Part shown: positions 1 through 5,974 of the stretch, piece after piece
Numbering within the stretch: the stretch's first letter is position 1
Layout: the number at the start of each line of letters is the position of its first letter
Origin: Fimbriimonadales bacterium
Lineage (GTDB): Bacteria > Armatimonadota > Fimbriimonadia > Fimbriimonadales > GBS-DC
Direction: 5' to 3'
Assembly: GCA_026416655.1 (NCBI GenBank)
Contig: JAOAES010000143.1
Span: 1-5,974 of the forward strand
DNA length: 5,974 bases
Translations under genes and position numbers: made by a program
The notes under the pieces: model-generated
What the model was told of the DNA's origin: nothing
Databases searched by the model: none
The model's input: only the letters and a program-made list of their open reading frames with translations

Positions 1-123
1 ATGGGGCGCGAGTTCGTCGGCGTTCGTCGCCAGTTCCACAGTATGCCCGGAAAAAAGCGCGCGCACCATCGCCGCCTGCGCCTGTACCTGCTCCGACGGC
101 GGTAAGATAGCCACGACTTTCAT
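1..123 (-). CDS. N-terminal fragment of an unrecognised protein (cut by window edge)
   Basis: Only the first 41 codons are visible; the frame stays open to the left edge. The start is an ATG at 123-121, preceded by a GGAGG Shine-Dalgarno (cctcc at 134-138 on the plus strand) with a 10-nt spacer, which supports a real gene. The protein begins MKVVAILPPSEQ and continues with an amphipathic stretch, then GHTVELATNADEL. A short beta strand followed by a helix and a second strand (HTVEL) is the kind of opening seen in Rossmann-like folds. It vaguely resembles the N-terminus of D-2-hydroxyacid dehydrogenases, but the diagnostic NAD-binding and catalytic motifs would lie outside the window, so I assign no function. 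It follows the CARF-like gene by 76 nt on the same strand with no clear terminator between them, and may be the distal gene of the same operon. Confidence 0.6.
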   Translation of the reverse strand, partial: MKVVAILPPSEQVQAQAAMVRALFSGHTVELATNADELAPH

Positions 124-133
124 AGCGGGGTTG

Positions 134-138
134 CCTCC
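134..138 (-). promoter_or_regulatory. Shine-Dalgarno of the left-edge gene
   Basis: GGAGG on the minus strand, 10 nt before the ATG at 123. It supports that start and is the main evidence that the truncated left-edge frame is a gene. Confidence 0.6.
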
Positions 139-199
139 AGCAGAGTTAGTTCCACGCCCCTCTGAAATTCCCTGCTAAGACGCCTCAGCCCCTTCCGCC

Positions 200-652
200 T
201 CAGCGATGAGGCACATTGTTGTAGCGCTGGTCAATCATATGGTTATAATAGACATGCTCCATAGGCAGGTCCGAGCGCCAGCCCTGCGTGATGGCAAACG
301 CCGACATATACTTGCGCCCTGCAGTGGTGTCGATGACCAGACGCTCAGCAAGCTGGCTCTCCCTGTCCAGCACGCGCTCGAGAGTGTCCCAGAACCCCAA
401 AAAATCACTCTCATCGATGGGGTCGTGGTGGATGTAAGGCTCCGAAATACCGTATTGTCTAAGAATCGCCCTGAGGTAGCGATGCACCACACGCAGGCTC
501 TGCTGAACACGCTGCTCGTCGGGTGAGGCGAGGAGGACGATTCGGTCTGGCACGACCCCATGCTCACATGCCTGCCAGAGGGTGTTGATAACCGCCATCG
601 GGCTCCAGCCGACGACGGTAATCCAGCTTCGACGCGCCTTAGCCGAAGTCAA
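200..652 (-). CDS. Stand-alone CARF-like domain protein (putative cyclic-oligonucleotide sensor or ring-nuclease-like)
   Basis: A 150-residue protein with a Rossmann-like pattern resembling CRISPR-associated CARF domains. Seen in the sequence: strand ITVVG (11-15) followed by the loop WSPMAV (16-21); helix to about residue 34; strand RIVLLASP (37-44), where CARF proteins have a similar strand ending in S/T; a long helix (about 45-67); strand YIHHDPI (73-79); another helix (about 83-103); strand LVIDTT (105-110) running into AGRKYMSAFA (111-120), close to the CARF signature of TGG-[TR]-K-x-M; and a last strand HVYYNHM (133-139). In CARF ring nucleases, a Ser/Thr in the first loop and a Lys in the late motif contact the ligand; S17 and K114 are the positional candidates here (inference). 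There is no HEPN, HTH, PD-(D/E)XK or transmembrane segment, so the domain stands alone. The TTG start at 652 is chosen because GGAGG sits 7 nt upstream and because the next Met (residue 19) would delete the first strand. It starts 3 nt after the R2lox stop. A generic Rossmann protein remains possible. Confidence 0.72.
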   Translation of the reverse strand: MTSAKARRSWITVVGWSPMAVINTLWQACEHGVVPDRIVLLASPDEQRVQQSLRVVHRYLRAILRQYGISEPYIHHDPIDESDFLGFWDTLERVLDRESQLAERLVIDTTAGRKYMSAFAITQGWRSDLPMEHVYYNHMIDQRYNNVPHR

Positions 653-655
653 GGC

Positions 656-1597
<942 letters not shown>

Positions 1598-1605
1598 CGT
1601 TTCGA

Positions 1606-1612
1606 CCTCCTC
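1606..1612 (-). promoter_or_regulatory. Strong Shine-Dalgarno of the R2lox gene
   Basis: GAGGAGG on the minus strand, 8 nt from the ATG at 1597. It lies in the 29-nt gap after the peptidase stop and is the best ribosome binding site in this operon, suggesting that R2lox is translated efficiently and independently of the gene before it. Confidence 0.7.
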
Positions 1613-1626
1613 GTCGGTTAATAAAT

Positions 1627-2751
1627 TTACCCGTTAAACTCCATCAACTCCACAGGCGCGTGGGTGAGCAGTTCGCAGCCGGTTTCGGTCACCACCACAT
1701 CCTGCTCGATGCGCACGCCGCCGAAGCCGGGCACATAGACGCCCGGTTCTACGGTCAACACCATCCCCGCCTCCAGCGGCTTCTTATCCCGGAACGACAG
1801 TCCAGAGCCGTCATGCACCAGGATTCCCAGCGAGTGCCCTAAGCCGTGTCCAAAGTAGTCTGCCAGCCCGTGTTTTTCCAACACTTTGCGGGCGCGGGCG
1901 TCGATCTGCTTGCCGCGTTTGCCCGGCTTAATCGCCTCGATGCTCCGCTGCAGGGCTTCCAGCACGGCGTTGTAGAGCTTGCGCTGTTCGGGGGACGCCT
2001 TGCCGATGACCACCGTGCGCGTGAGGTCAGAGCAGTAGCCGTTCAGCTTCGCGCCGAAGTCGACGGTCACGAAGTCGCCTTTTTGCAGGCGTCGTTCGGT
2101 CGGCTTGCCGTGGGGCAGGGCAGTGCGCTCGCCTGACACGGCGATGGTGTCGAACGCCGGATACGCCCCCTGTCGGCGGATGTAGAAGTCGATCTCCATC
2201 GCGATGTCCCACTCGGCGACTTCGGGCTGGAAGAGCCGCTGGATGTGCTGGAAAGTGGCGTCAGCGAGTTGGGCGGCGTCGCGTAGCCGAGCGATTTCGT
2301 AGGGGTCTTTCACTTTGCGCAGTTTATCGACGGGCGCGCCGACAGGTTTCACGCGCACGCCTGCTTTGCGCATCGCCTTCCGCAGTCCCTGCAACCCGGC
2401 GATGGAGGTTCCACTTTCGACGCCGAGCAGGGTCGCGCCCATCTCTTTGGCGGTCTCGGCGAGCGTCTCGTTGAACTCCTTCAGCGTCGGGTTCAGCGTG
2501 ATGGGGATGTCGGGTATCTCGCCTTGCGCCTGCGTCGCGTAGATACCGCCCGTCAGAAACCGCTCCGAGTCGGGCGTGAGCAGCAGTGCGCCGAACGAGC
2601 CGGTGAAGCCGGTCAGGTAGTACAGGTTCGCCGTGCTGGTGATTAGCAGCGCGTTGGGCGGTTTTTTGCTCTCAAAGACCGCTTTGCGCAGCTTCGCGCG
2701 ACGCTCTGCGTAGTTCACTCCAGCGGCTTGATTTTGATGTTGCGATACCAT
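1627..2751 (-). CDS. Xaa-Pro peptidase, M24B family (PepQ/YpdF-like)
   Basis: A cytosolic dimetal aminopeptidase/dipeptidase that cleaves the bond before proline in short peptides. The 374-residue frame has a creatinase-like N-terminal domain (about 33-135, containing NLYYLTGFTGSFGALLLTP) and a pita-bread M24 domain (about 150-365). The five metal ligands are visible: D231 (VDFGA), D242 (SDLTRT), H306 (GLGHSLG), E335 (TVEPG) and E349 (RIEQD). The accessory histidines H214 (LPHG) and H313 (VHD) are also present. One oddity is that the motif usually reading TDxRYxxQA in the N-terminal domain is TGGIYATQA (67-75), losing the usual Asp and Arg. The start is uncertain. ATG 2751 overlaps the DUF1080 gene by 37 nt and has only a weak ribosome binding site. 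GTG 2718 would give MNYAERRAKLRK, a typical family N-terminus, with a 4-nt GTGA overlap with the upstream stop. I keep the longer frame for the span, but the GTG is at least as plausible. The substrate cannot be told from sequence. Confidence 0.93.
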   Translation of the reverse strand: MVSQHQNQAAGVNYAERRAKLRKAVFESKKPPNALLITSTANLYYLTGFTGSFGALLLTPDSERFLTGGIYATQAQGEIPDIPITLNPTLKEFNETLAETAKEMGATLLGVESGTSIAGLQGLRKAMRKAGVRVKPVGAPVDKLRKVKDPYEIARLRDAAQLADATFQHIQRLFQPEVAEWDIAMEIDFYIRRQGAYPAFDTIAVSGERTALPHGKPTERRLQKGDFVTVDFGAKLNGYCSDLTRTVVIGKASPEQRKLYNAVLEALQRSIEAIKPGKRGKQIDARARKVLEKHGLADYFGHGLGHSLGILVHDGSGLSFRDKKPLEAGMVLTVEPGVYVPGFGGVRIEQDVVVTETGCELLTHAPVELMEFNG

Positions 2752-3416
2752 ATCGGGTTCCCGTGATTTTGTAAGGCGATGTAGCCGGGGCGGGTCATCG
2801 TGTTATAGGCGTACTTGAACTTGTTCGGCGTGCCGTCGGGGTTGCGCCCTGCCTCCGTCCAGCGGCTCAGGTCGACCTCGTTCACCTTCTCGCCGTTCAT
2901 GTACACCACAATCAGGTTGTCTTTGGCGATGATGTGGTAAGTGTTCCACTCGCCGGCGGGCTTGACGGTGTTCTTGCTGGGGGCTTGGATGTCGTAAATC
3001 GCGCCGCAGTCGTGCTTGCTGGGCTGTGCTTTGCCGTAGCTGTCCAGCACCTGCACCTCGATCCCAGTGTGGACGGGGTCGTTTTTGTCCCAGGTACGCA
3101 GGAACACGCCGCTGTTGCCGCGCGGGGAGACCTTGAAGTCCAGTTTTAGCTCGAAGTTTTTATAGACGCCGTCGGCGTAAATCATCCCGCCGCCGCCCTT
3201 GCCTGTGCAGTGCAGGGTTCCGTCCTGCACAATCCATGAGTCCTCGACGCCCGCAATCGTCCAGCCTTTGAGGCTCTCGCCGTCGAACAGCAGCTTCCAG
3301 CCGTCCTTGATTTCCTGTTCGCTGAGCTGATTGGCTTGCTGGAGCGCAATCGCCGCGCCCGCCAATAGCGCAAACACGCTCGTAAGAAACGCCACGGAGT
3401 TGATTGGGATACGCAT
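2715..3416 (-). CDS. Secreted DUF1080 / 3-keto-disaccharide hydrolase family protein
   Basis: A 233-residue protein of the DUF1080 family, a concanavalin-like jelly roll; some members hydrolyse 3-keto-glycosides. The N-terminus is a classic Sec signal peptide: MRIPINS, then a hydrophobic core VAFLTSVFALLAGAAIA, with cleavage likely around residues 23-26. Family motifs follow in order: LFDGESLKGW (43-52), GNSGVFLR (100-107), GIEVQVLD (118-125), CGAIYDI (137-143), EWNTYHI (156-162), GYIALQNHG (211-219) and WYRNIKIKPL (223-232). The single domain has the family's usual length and is complete. The open frame extends upstream to 3521, but that extension reaches into the inverted repeat at 3489-3561 and would bury the signal peptide, so ATG 3416 is preferred; its ribosome binding site is weak (GAGAAA-like). 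Export to the periplasm or cell surface fits a role in scavenging sugars. It is the first gene of the minus-strand unit and overlaps the peptidase start. Confidence 0.88.
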   Translation of the reverse strand: MRIPINSVAFLTSVFALLAGAAIALQQANQLSEQEIKDGWKLLFDGESLKGWTIAGVEDSWIVQDGTLHCTGKGGGGMIYADGVYKNFELKLDFKVSPRGNSGVFLRTWDKNDPVHTGIEVQVLDSYGKAQPSKHDCGAIYDIQAPSKNTVKPAGEWNTYHIIAKDNLIVVYMNGEKVNEVDLSRWTEAGRNPDGTPNKFKYAYNTMTRPGYIALQNHGNPIWYRNIKIKPLE

Positions 3417-3488
3417 AGAATGGTTTTTCTCTGTCTGTGATGGGATTCCTGCTGAGTGATTCATGGGGGAAATCGTTATTGAATGCGC

Positions 3489-3561
3489 AGGGCGCGTCGG
3501 GGACGCGCCCCTACGGTTCACGCGCGAGGCAAGGTGTAGGGGCGCGTCCCCGACGCGCCCT
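3489..3561. repeat. Perfect 26-bp inverted repeat made of two hairpins (REP/BIME- or MITE-like)
   Basis: Positions 3489-3514 are the exact reverse complement of 3536-3561, separated by a 21-nt spacer. Each arm is also a hairpin on its own: gggcgcgtc (3490-3498) pairs with gacgcgccc (3502-3510) across ggg, and the same 9-mers recur at 3540-3548 and 3552-3560 across ccc. The DNA or RNA can therefore fold either as two short 9-bp hairpins or as one long 26-bp stem. There is no T-run, so it is not a typical terminator, and I see no target-site duplication at its edges. The architecture resembles bacterial REP/BIME repeats, which are usually dispersed in many copies; copy number cannot be judged from one window. 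Confidence 0.85.
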
Positions 3562-3647
3562 TGTAATATGCAGGCGATTTCTACTCACGAACAGCTTGCG
3601 TTCGCAGGGTGTTCCCCCGCTTTCTGTCGGCGCAACTTTTCATCAGG

Positions 3648-3653
3648 TATAAT
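3648..3653 (+). promoter_or_regulatory. -10 box of the infB promoter
   Basis: A perfect TATAAT, 32 nt before the infB start. No good -35 box is seen 16-18 nt upstream (the window there reads TGTCGG or similar), so this is a sigma70-type promoter with a weak -35 or one dependent on other contacts. Transcription would begin near 3660, giving a leader of about 25 nt that includes the GAGGGG ribosome binding site at 3670-3675. Confidence 0.55.
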
Positions 3654-3685
3654 CCTGTTTAGCCTTGATGAGGGGTTGAGAGCCG

Positions 3686-5620
3686 ATGGCGAAAACGAAG
3701 ATTACGATACGGGATTTAGCGGCAGAGTTAGGTGTCTCCGCAGGTCGCCTGAAGGAGATTCTGACGGAGTTAGGCGTCAGCGAAGACGAGGCGCGACAGG
3801 GCTTAGATGAGGAAACCGCCCAGGTCGTCAAAGAGATGGCGCAGGAGCTGGTGGGCGACCTGAAGACGCTCGTGCTGCCGCGCGAACTGACCGTGCGCGA
3901 CCTCGCGGAGGCGATGGAGCGCTCGCCCACCGAAATTCAGAAGCATATCATGACCAAGCACGGCAAGCTACTGACGCCCGTGCAGAAGGTGGACCCCGAA
4001 CTCGCCGAGAAGGTCGCCGCCGATTTCGGGCTGACCGTGCAGTGGGAGACGCCCAAAACCGAACCGAAGCCCGCCGCTCAACCCCCCACGAAAGCCGTCG
4101 TCACAGGCGCGCAACCCCGTCCCCCCGTCGTCACGATTATGGGGCACGTTGACCATGGGAAGACCAGCCTGCTCGACTATATCCGCAAGACGCGCGTCGC
4201 AGAGCGCGAGTTCGGCGGTATCACGCAACATATCGGCGCATACCAGGCGGAGGTGAACGGCAGGCTGATTACCTTCCTGGACACCCCAGGACACGAGGCG
4301 TTTACCGCCATGCGCGCGCGGGGGGCGCAGGTGACGGATATCGTCGTGCTGGTCGTCGCAGCGGACGACGGCATCATGCCCCAAACGGTGGAAGCCATCA
4401 ACCACGCCAAAAACGCCAAAGTGCCGATTATCGTCGCTATCAACAAGATCGACAAACCGGAAGCCAACCCCGACCGCGTGATGCAGCAGCTCACGCAGTA
4501 TGAACTGATTCCCGAAGCGTGGGGCGGCGATACGATTTGTGTGCCCGTGTCCGCCATCACTGGCGCAGGCGTGGACACGCTGCTGGAGATGATCCTGCTC
4601 GTGGCGGATATGGCGGAGCTGAAAGCCGACCCGAAAGCCGAGTTTCAGGGCACGGTCATCGAGGCGAAGCTGGACAAAGGGCGCGGACCGCTCGCCACGA
4701 TTCTGGTACAGCAAGGCACCCTCAAACGCGGCGATATCCTCGTCGTGGGCAAAACATGGGGCAAAATTCGCGCGATGTTCGACCACACAGGCAAGCAAGT
4801 CGATAGCGCGACGCCTTCCACGCCGGTTGAGGTCATGGGGCTGAACGAAGTGCCCGTCGCTGGCGACCGAGCGGAGCGCGTGGAGAGCGAAGCCCGCGCC
4901 CGCCAAATCGTGCAGGAACGCCTCGAAGCTGAGAAACGCCCCGAAGTGCAACGCCCCACCCGCCGCGTGAACCTCGCCGAGCTGTTCAAGCAGATGCAGG
5001 CAGGCGAGACCAAGTCGCTCAATATTATCCTCAAAGCCGACACCTATGGCTCTGTAGAAGCAATCCGCGACGCCCTGCTCAAGCTCGAGAAACCAGAGGG
5101 CGTGGAACTGAAAATCATCAACGCGAACGTGGGCAATATCACTGAAGCCGACGTCGACTTCGCTATCGCCGCTGATGCCGTCGTGCTGGGCTTCAATGTG
5201 AAGGTGGACTCCAACGCCCAGAGTAAGGCGAAAGCCAGCCGCGTGGATGTGCGCACTTATCGTATCATCTACGAGCTGCTCGAAGAGATGGAGAAAGCGC
5301 TCAAAGGGCTGCTCGAACCGGAGTTCAAAGAGGTCACGCTGGGCACGGCGGAAGTGCGCGCGGTGTTCAAGCTTTCACGCGGAATCGTGGTGGCGGGCTG
5401 CTATGTGCTGGACGGTAAGATTGTGCGCAACGCACCTGCGCGCCTGATTCGAAATGGCGAGGTCGTCCACGAGAGCAAAATCAGCACGCTGCGCCACCTC
5501 AAGGAAGACCGCCGCGAAATCGCCGCCGGCTACGAGTGCGGTATCACGCTCGAAGGCTTCGACGACTACAAAGAAGGCGACCGAATCGAGTGCTACGAGA
5601 TTCAGGAGGTCGAACGCTAA
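3686..5620 (+). CDS. infB: Translation initiation factor IF-2
   Basis: The GTPase that places initiator fMet-tRNA on the 30S ribosomal subunit and promotes 50S joining. It is complete at 644 residues, with two IF2_N-type modules (about 5-50, ITIRDLAAELGVS; and about 67-115, ELTVRDLAEAMERS), a short Pro/Lys-rich linker (about 120-146), the G domain, domain II, and C1/C2 domains. G-box motifs are intact: G1 GHVDHGKT (153-160), G2 GGITQHIG (177-184), G3 DTPGH (199-203), G4 NKID (253-256), G5 SAITG (289-293). The tRNA-binding C2 end is recognisable, with GCYVLDGKIVRN (571-582), KEDRREI (606-612) and GYECGI (615-620). It is much shorter than the E. coli long form (about 890 residues) because the N-terminal linker is compact. 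ATG 3686 has GAGGGG 10 nt upstream. The usual neighbours nusA, rbfA and truB are absent here: the gene upstream is divergent and the one downstream is a DUF4058 protein. Confidence 0.98.
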   Translation: MAKTKITIRDLAAELGVSAGRLKEILTELGVSEDEARQGLDEETAQVVKEMAQELVGDLKTLVLPRELTVRDLAEAMERSPTEIQKHIMTKHGKLLTPVQKVDPELAEKVAADFGLTVQWETPKTEPKPAAQPPTKAVVTGAQPRPPVVTIMGHVDHGKTSLLDYIRKTRVAEREFGGITQHIGAYQAEVNGRLITFLDTPGHEAFTAMRARGAQVTDIVVLVVAADDGIMPQTVEAINHAKNAKVPIIVAINKIDKPEANPDRVMQQLTQYELIPEAWGGDTICVPVSAITGAGVDTLLEMILLVADMAELKADPKAEFQGTVIEAKLDKGRGPLATILVQQGTLKRGDILVVGKTWGKIRAMFDHTGKQVDSATPSTPVEVMGLNEVPVAGDRAERVESEARARQIVQERLEAEKRPEVQRPTRRVNLAELFKQMQAGETKSLNIILKADTYGSVEAIRDALLKLEKPEGVELKIINANVGNITEADVDFAIAADAVVLGFNVKVDSNAQSKAKASRVDVRTYRIIYELLEEMEKALKGLLEPEFKEVTLGTAEVRAVFKLSRGIVVAGCYVLDGKIVRNAPARLIRNGEVVHESKISTLRHLKEDRREIAAGYECGITLEGFDDYKEGDRIECYEIQEVER

Positions 5621-5622
5621 CT

Positions 5623-5974
5623 GTGCAGGAGGTCCGCCACCGCTTCGTGGGGATGGATCCGTATATAGAGCAACAGTGCTGGGAAGAGTTCCATCAGCAT
5701 ATGACGGCGGCGATTCAGACCCAGCTGTTGCCCCAGCTGCTGTCGCGTGGCTACGATGCGACGCTGGAGCAGCGCATTTACTTGGAGCGGCACGATGCAA
5801 ACGGCAAGCGTCGTCTCCTGCGTCCCGATGTCGCGGTGCATACCGAGAAGCGTCCCGTTGGAGAGAGCGGCGGGGGAGTTGCCCTGTTGGAGCCGGCGAC
5901 GGACGTCGAGGTGGTGGAGCTGACCCTGCCCATGCCCGACGAACGGCGCGAACCCTATATCGCGATTTACAAAA
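5623..5974 (+). CDS. DUF4058-family protein, 5' part (cut by window edge)
   Basis: About 117 codons are visible and the frame runs off the right edge. The motif GMDPYIEQQCWEEFHQHM near the start, followed by LLPQLLSRGYDATLEQRIYLE and RRLLRPDVAV, matches the family pattern GMDPYLE...W..FH, a LxP.L.P.Y segment, and RPDVAV. DUF4058 proteins occur in cyanobacteria and other bacteria and have no known function; the RPDV segment recalls PD-(D/E)XK/Uma2-like proteins, but the region that could test this is outside the window. The start is uncertain. GTG 5623 lies 2 nt after the infB stop with AGGAGGT 12 nt upstream (inside infB) and puts nine residues before the GMDPY motif. GTG 5647 or ATG 5653 would use a second AGGAGGT at 5627-5633. 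Either way it should be co-transcribed and probably translationally coupled with infB. Confidence 0.75.
   Translation, partial: MQEVRHRFVGMDPYIEQQCWEEFHQHMTAAIQTQLLPQLLSRGYDATLEQRIYLERHDANGKRRLLRPDVAVHTEKRPVGESGGGVALLEPATDVEVVELTLPMPDERREPYIAIYK

Larger units (their letters stand above)
3417..3685. other. Divergent intergenic region between the DUF1080 gene and infB
   Basis: 269 nt between two divergently read genes, so it should hold promoters for both. Towards infB there is a consensus -10 box at 3648-3653. Towards the DUF1080 gene I find no convincing promoter. The best candidate is TATTAC (minus strand, 3563-3568), 17 nt from a poor TTCGTG (3586-3591), too weak to annotate separately. 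The middle is occupied by the large inverted repeat at 3489-3561. No tRNA, riboswitch or small ORF is supported. Confidence 0.6.

Noticed and set aside
124..199. Weak stem CAGAG/CTCTG as a terminator after the CARF-like gene
   Set aside because: Only 5 bp of stem with a 14-nt loop, no T-run, and a Shine-Dalgarno for the next gene directly follows.
3417..3521. N-terminal extension of the DUF1080 gene to 3521
   Set aside because: It would add 35 residues ahead of a textbook signal peptide and would be encoded partly by the inverted repeat. ATG 3416 is the better start.
3489..3561. Inverted repeat as a transcription terminator
   Set aside because: Both flanking genes start, rather than end, at this region, and no T-run follows either arm on either strand.
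3968..4951. 327-codon open frame on the minus strand opposite infB
   Set aside because: It lies wholly antisense to a clearly recognised essential gene. The His/Arg/Gly-rich translation has no familiar motif and is what GC-rich coding DNA yields on its opposite strand.

Overview
This is a GC-rich bacterial window (about 60% GC by eye) with seven protein-coding genes and no RNA genes, CRISPR array, IS or prophage. Two oppositely directed transcription units diverge from an intergenic region at about 3417-3685. The gene mix (DUF1080 sugar hydrolase, R2-like ligand-binding oxidase, small M24B Xaa-Pro peptidase, DUF4058 protein, compact IF-2) suggests a free-living, possibly thermophilic bacterium of the Armatimonadota/Planctomycetota/Chloroflexota kind. 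That is a low-confidence inference: nothing in the window fixes the phylum.

The minus-strand unit runs from about 3416 leftwards off the window. In transcription order it holds a secreted DUF1080 (3-keto-disaccharide hydrolase family) protein, an M24B Xaa-Pro peptidase overlapping its 3' end, an R2-like ligand-binding oxidase (R2lox), a 150-residue stand-alone protein with CARF-like features, and the first 41 codons of an unrecognised gene. Spacing is tight: an overlap, then 29 nt, then 3 nt, then 76 nt. I see no terminator between the genes, so they probably form one operon. The tightest pair is R2lox and the CARF-like gene. The Shine-Dalgarno sequence of the CARF-like gene lies inside the last codons of R2lox, and its TTG start is 3 nt past the R2lox stop.

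The plus-strand unit has a consensus -10 box at 3648-3653, then infB (translation initiation factor IF-2, a complete 644-residue short form) and, 2 nt after its stop, the 5' part of a DUF4058-family gene that runs off the right edge. infB is not flanked here by nusA, rbfA or truB.

The divergent intergenic region carries a perfect 26-bp inverted repeat (3489-3514 / 3536-3561). Each arm is itself a 9-bp-stem hairpin, so the element looks like a REP/BIME-type or MITE-like structure.

The most interesting item is the R2lox / CARF-like pair. A small putative nucleotide-sensing domain appears translationally coupled to a Mn/Fe oxidase whose substrate is unknown, with no CRISPR locus in view.
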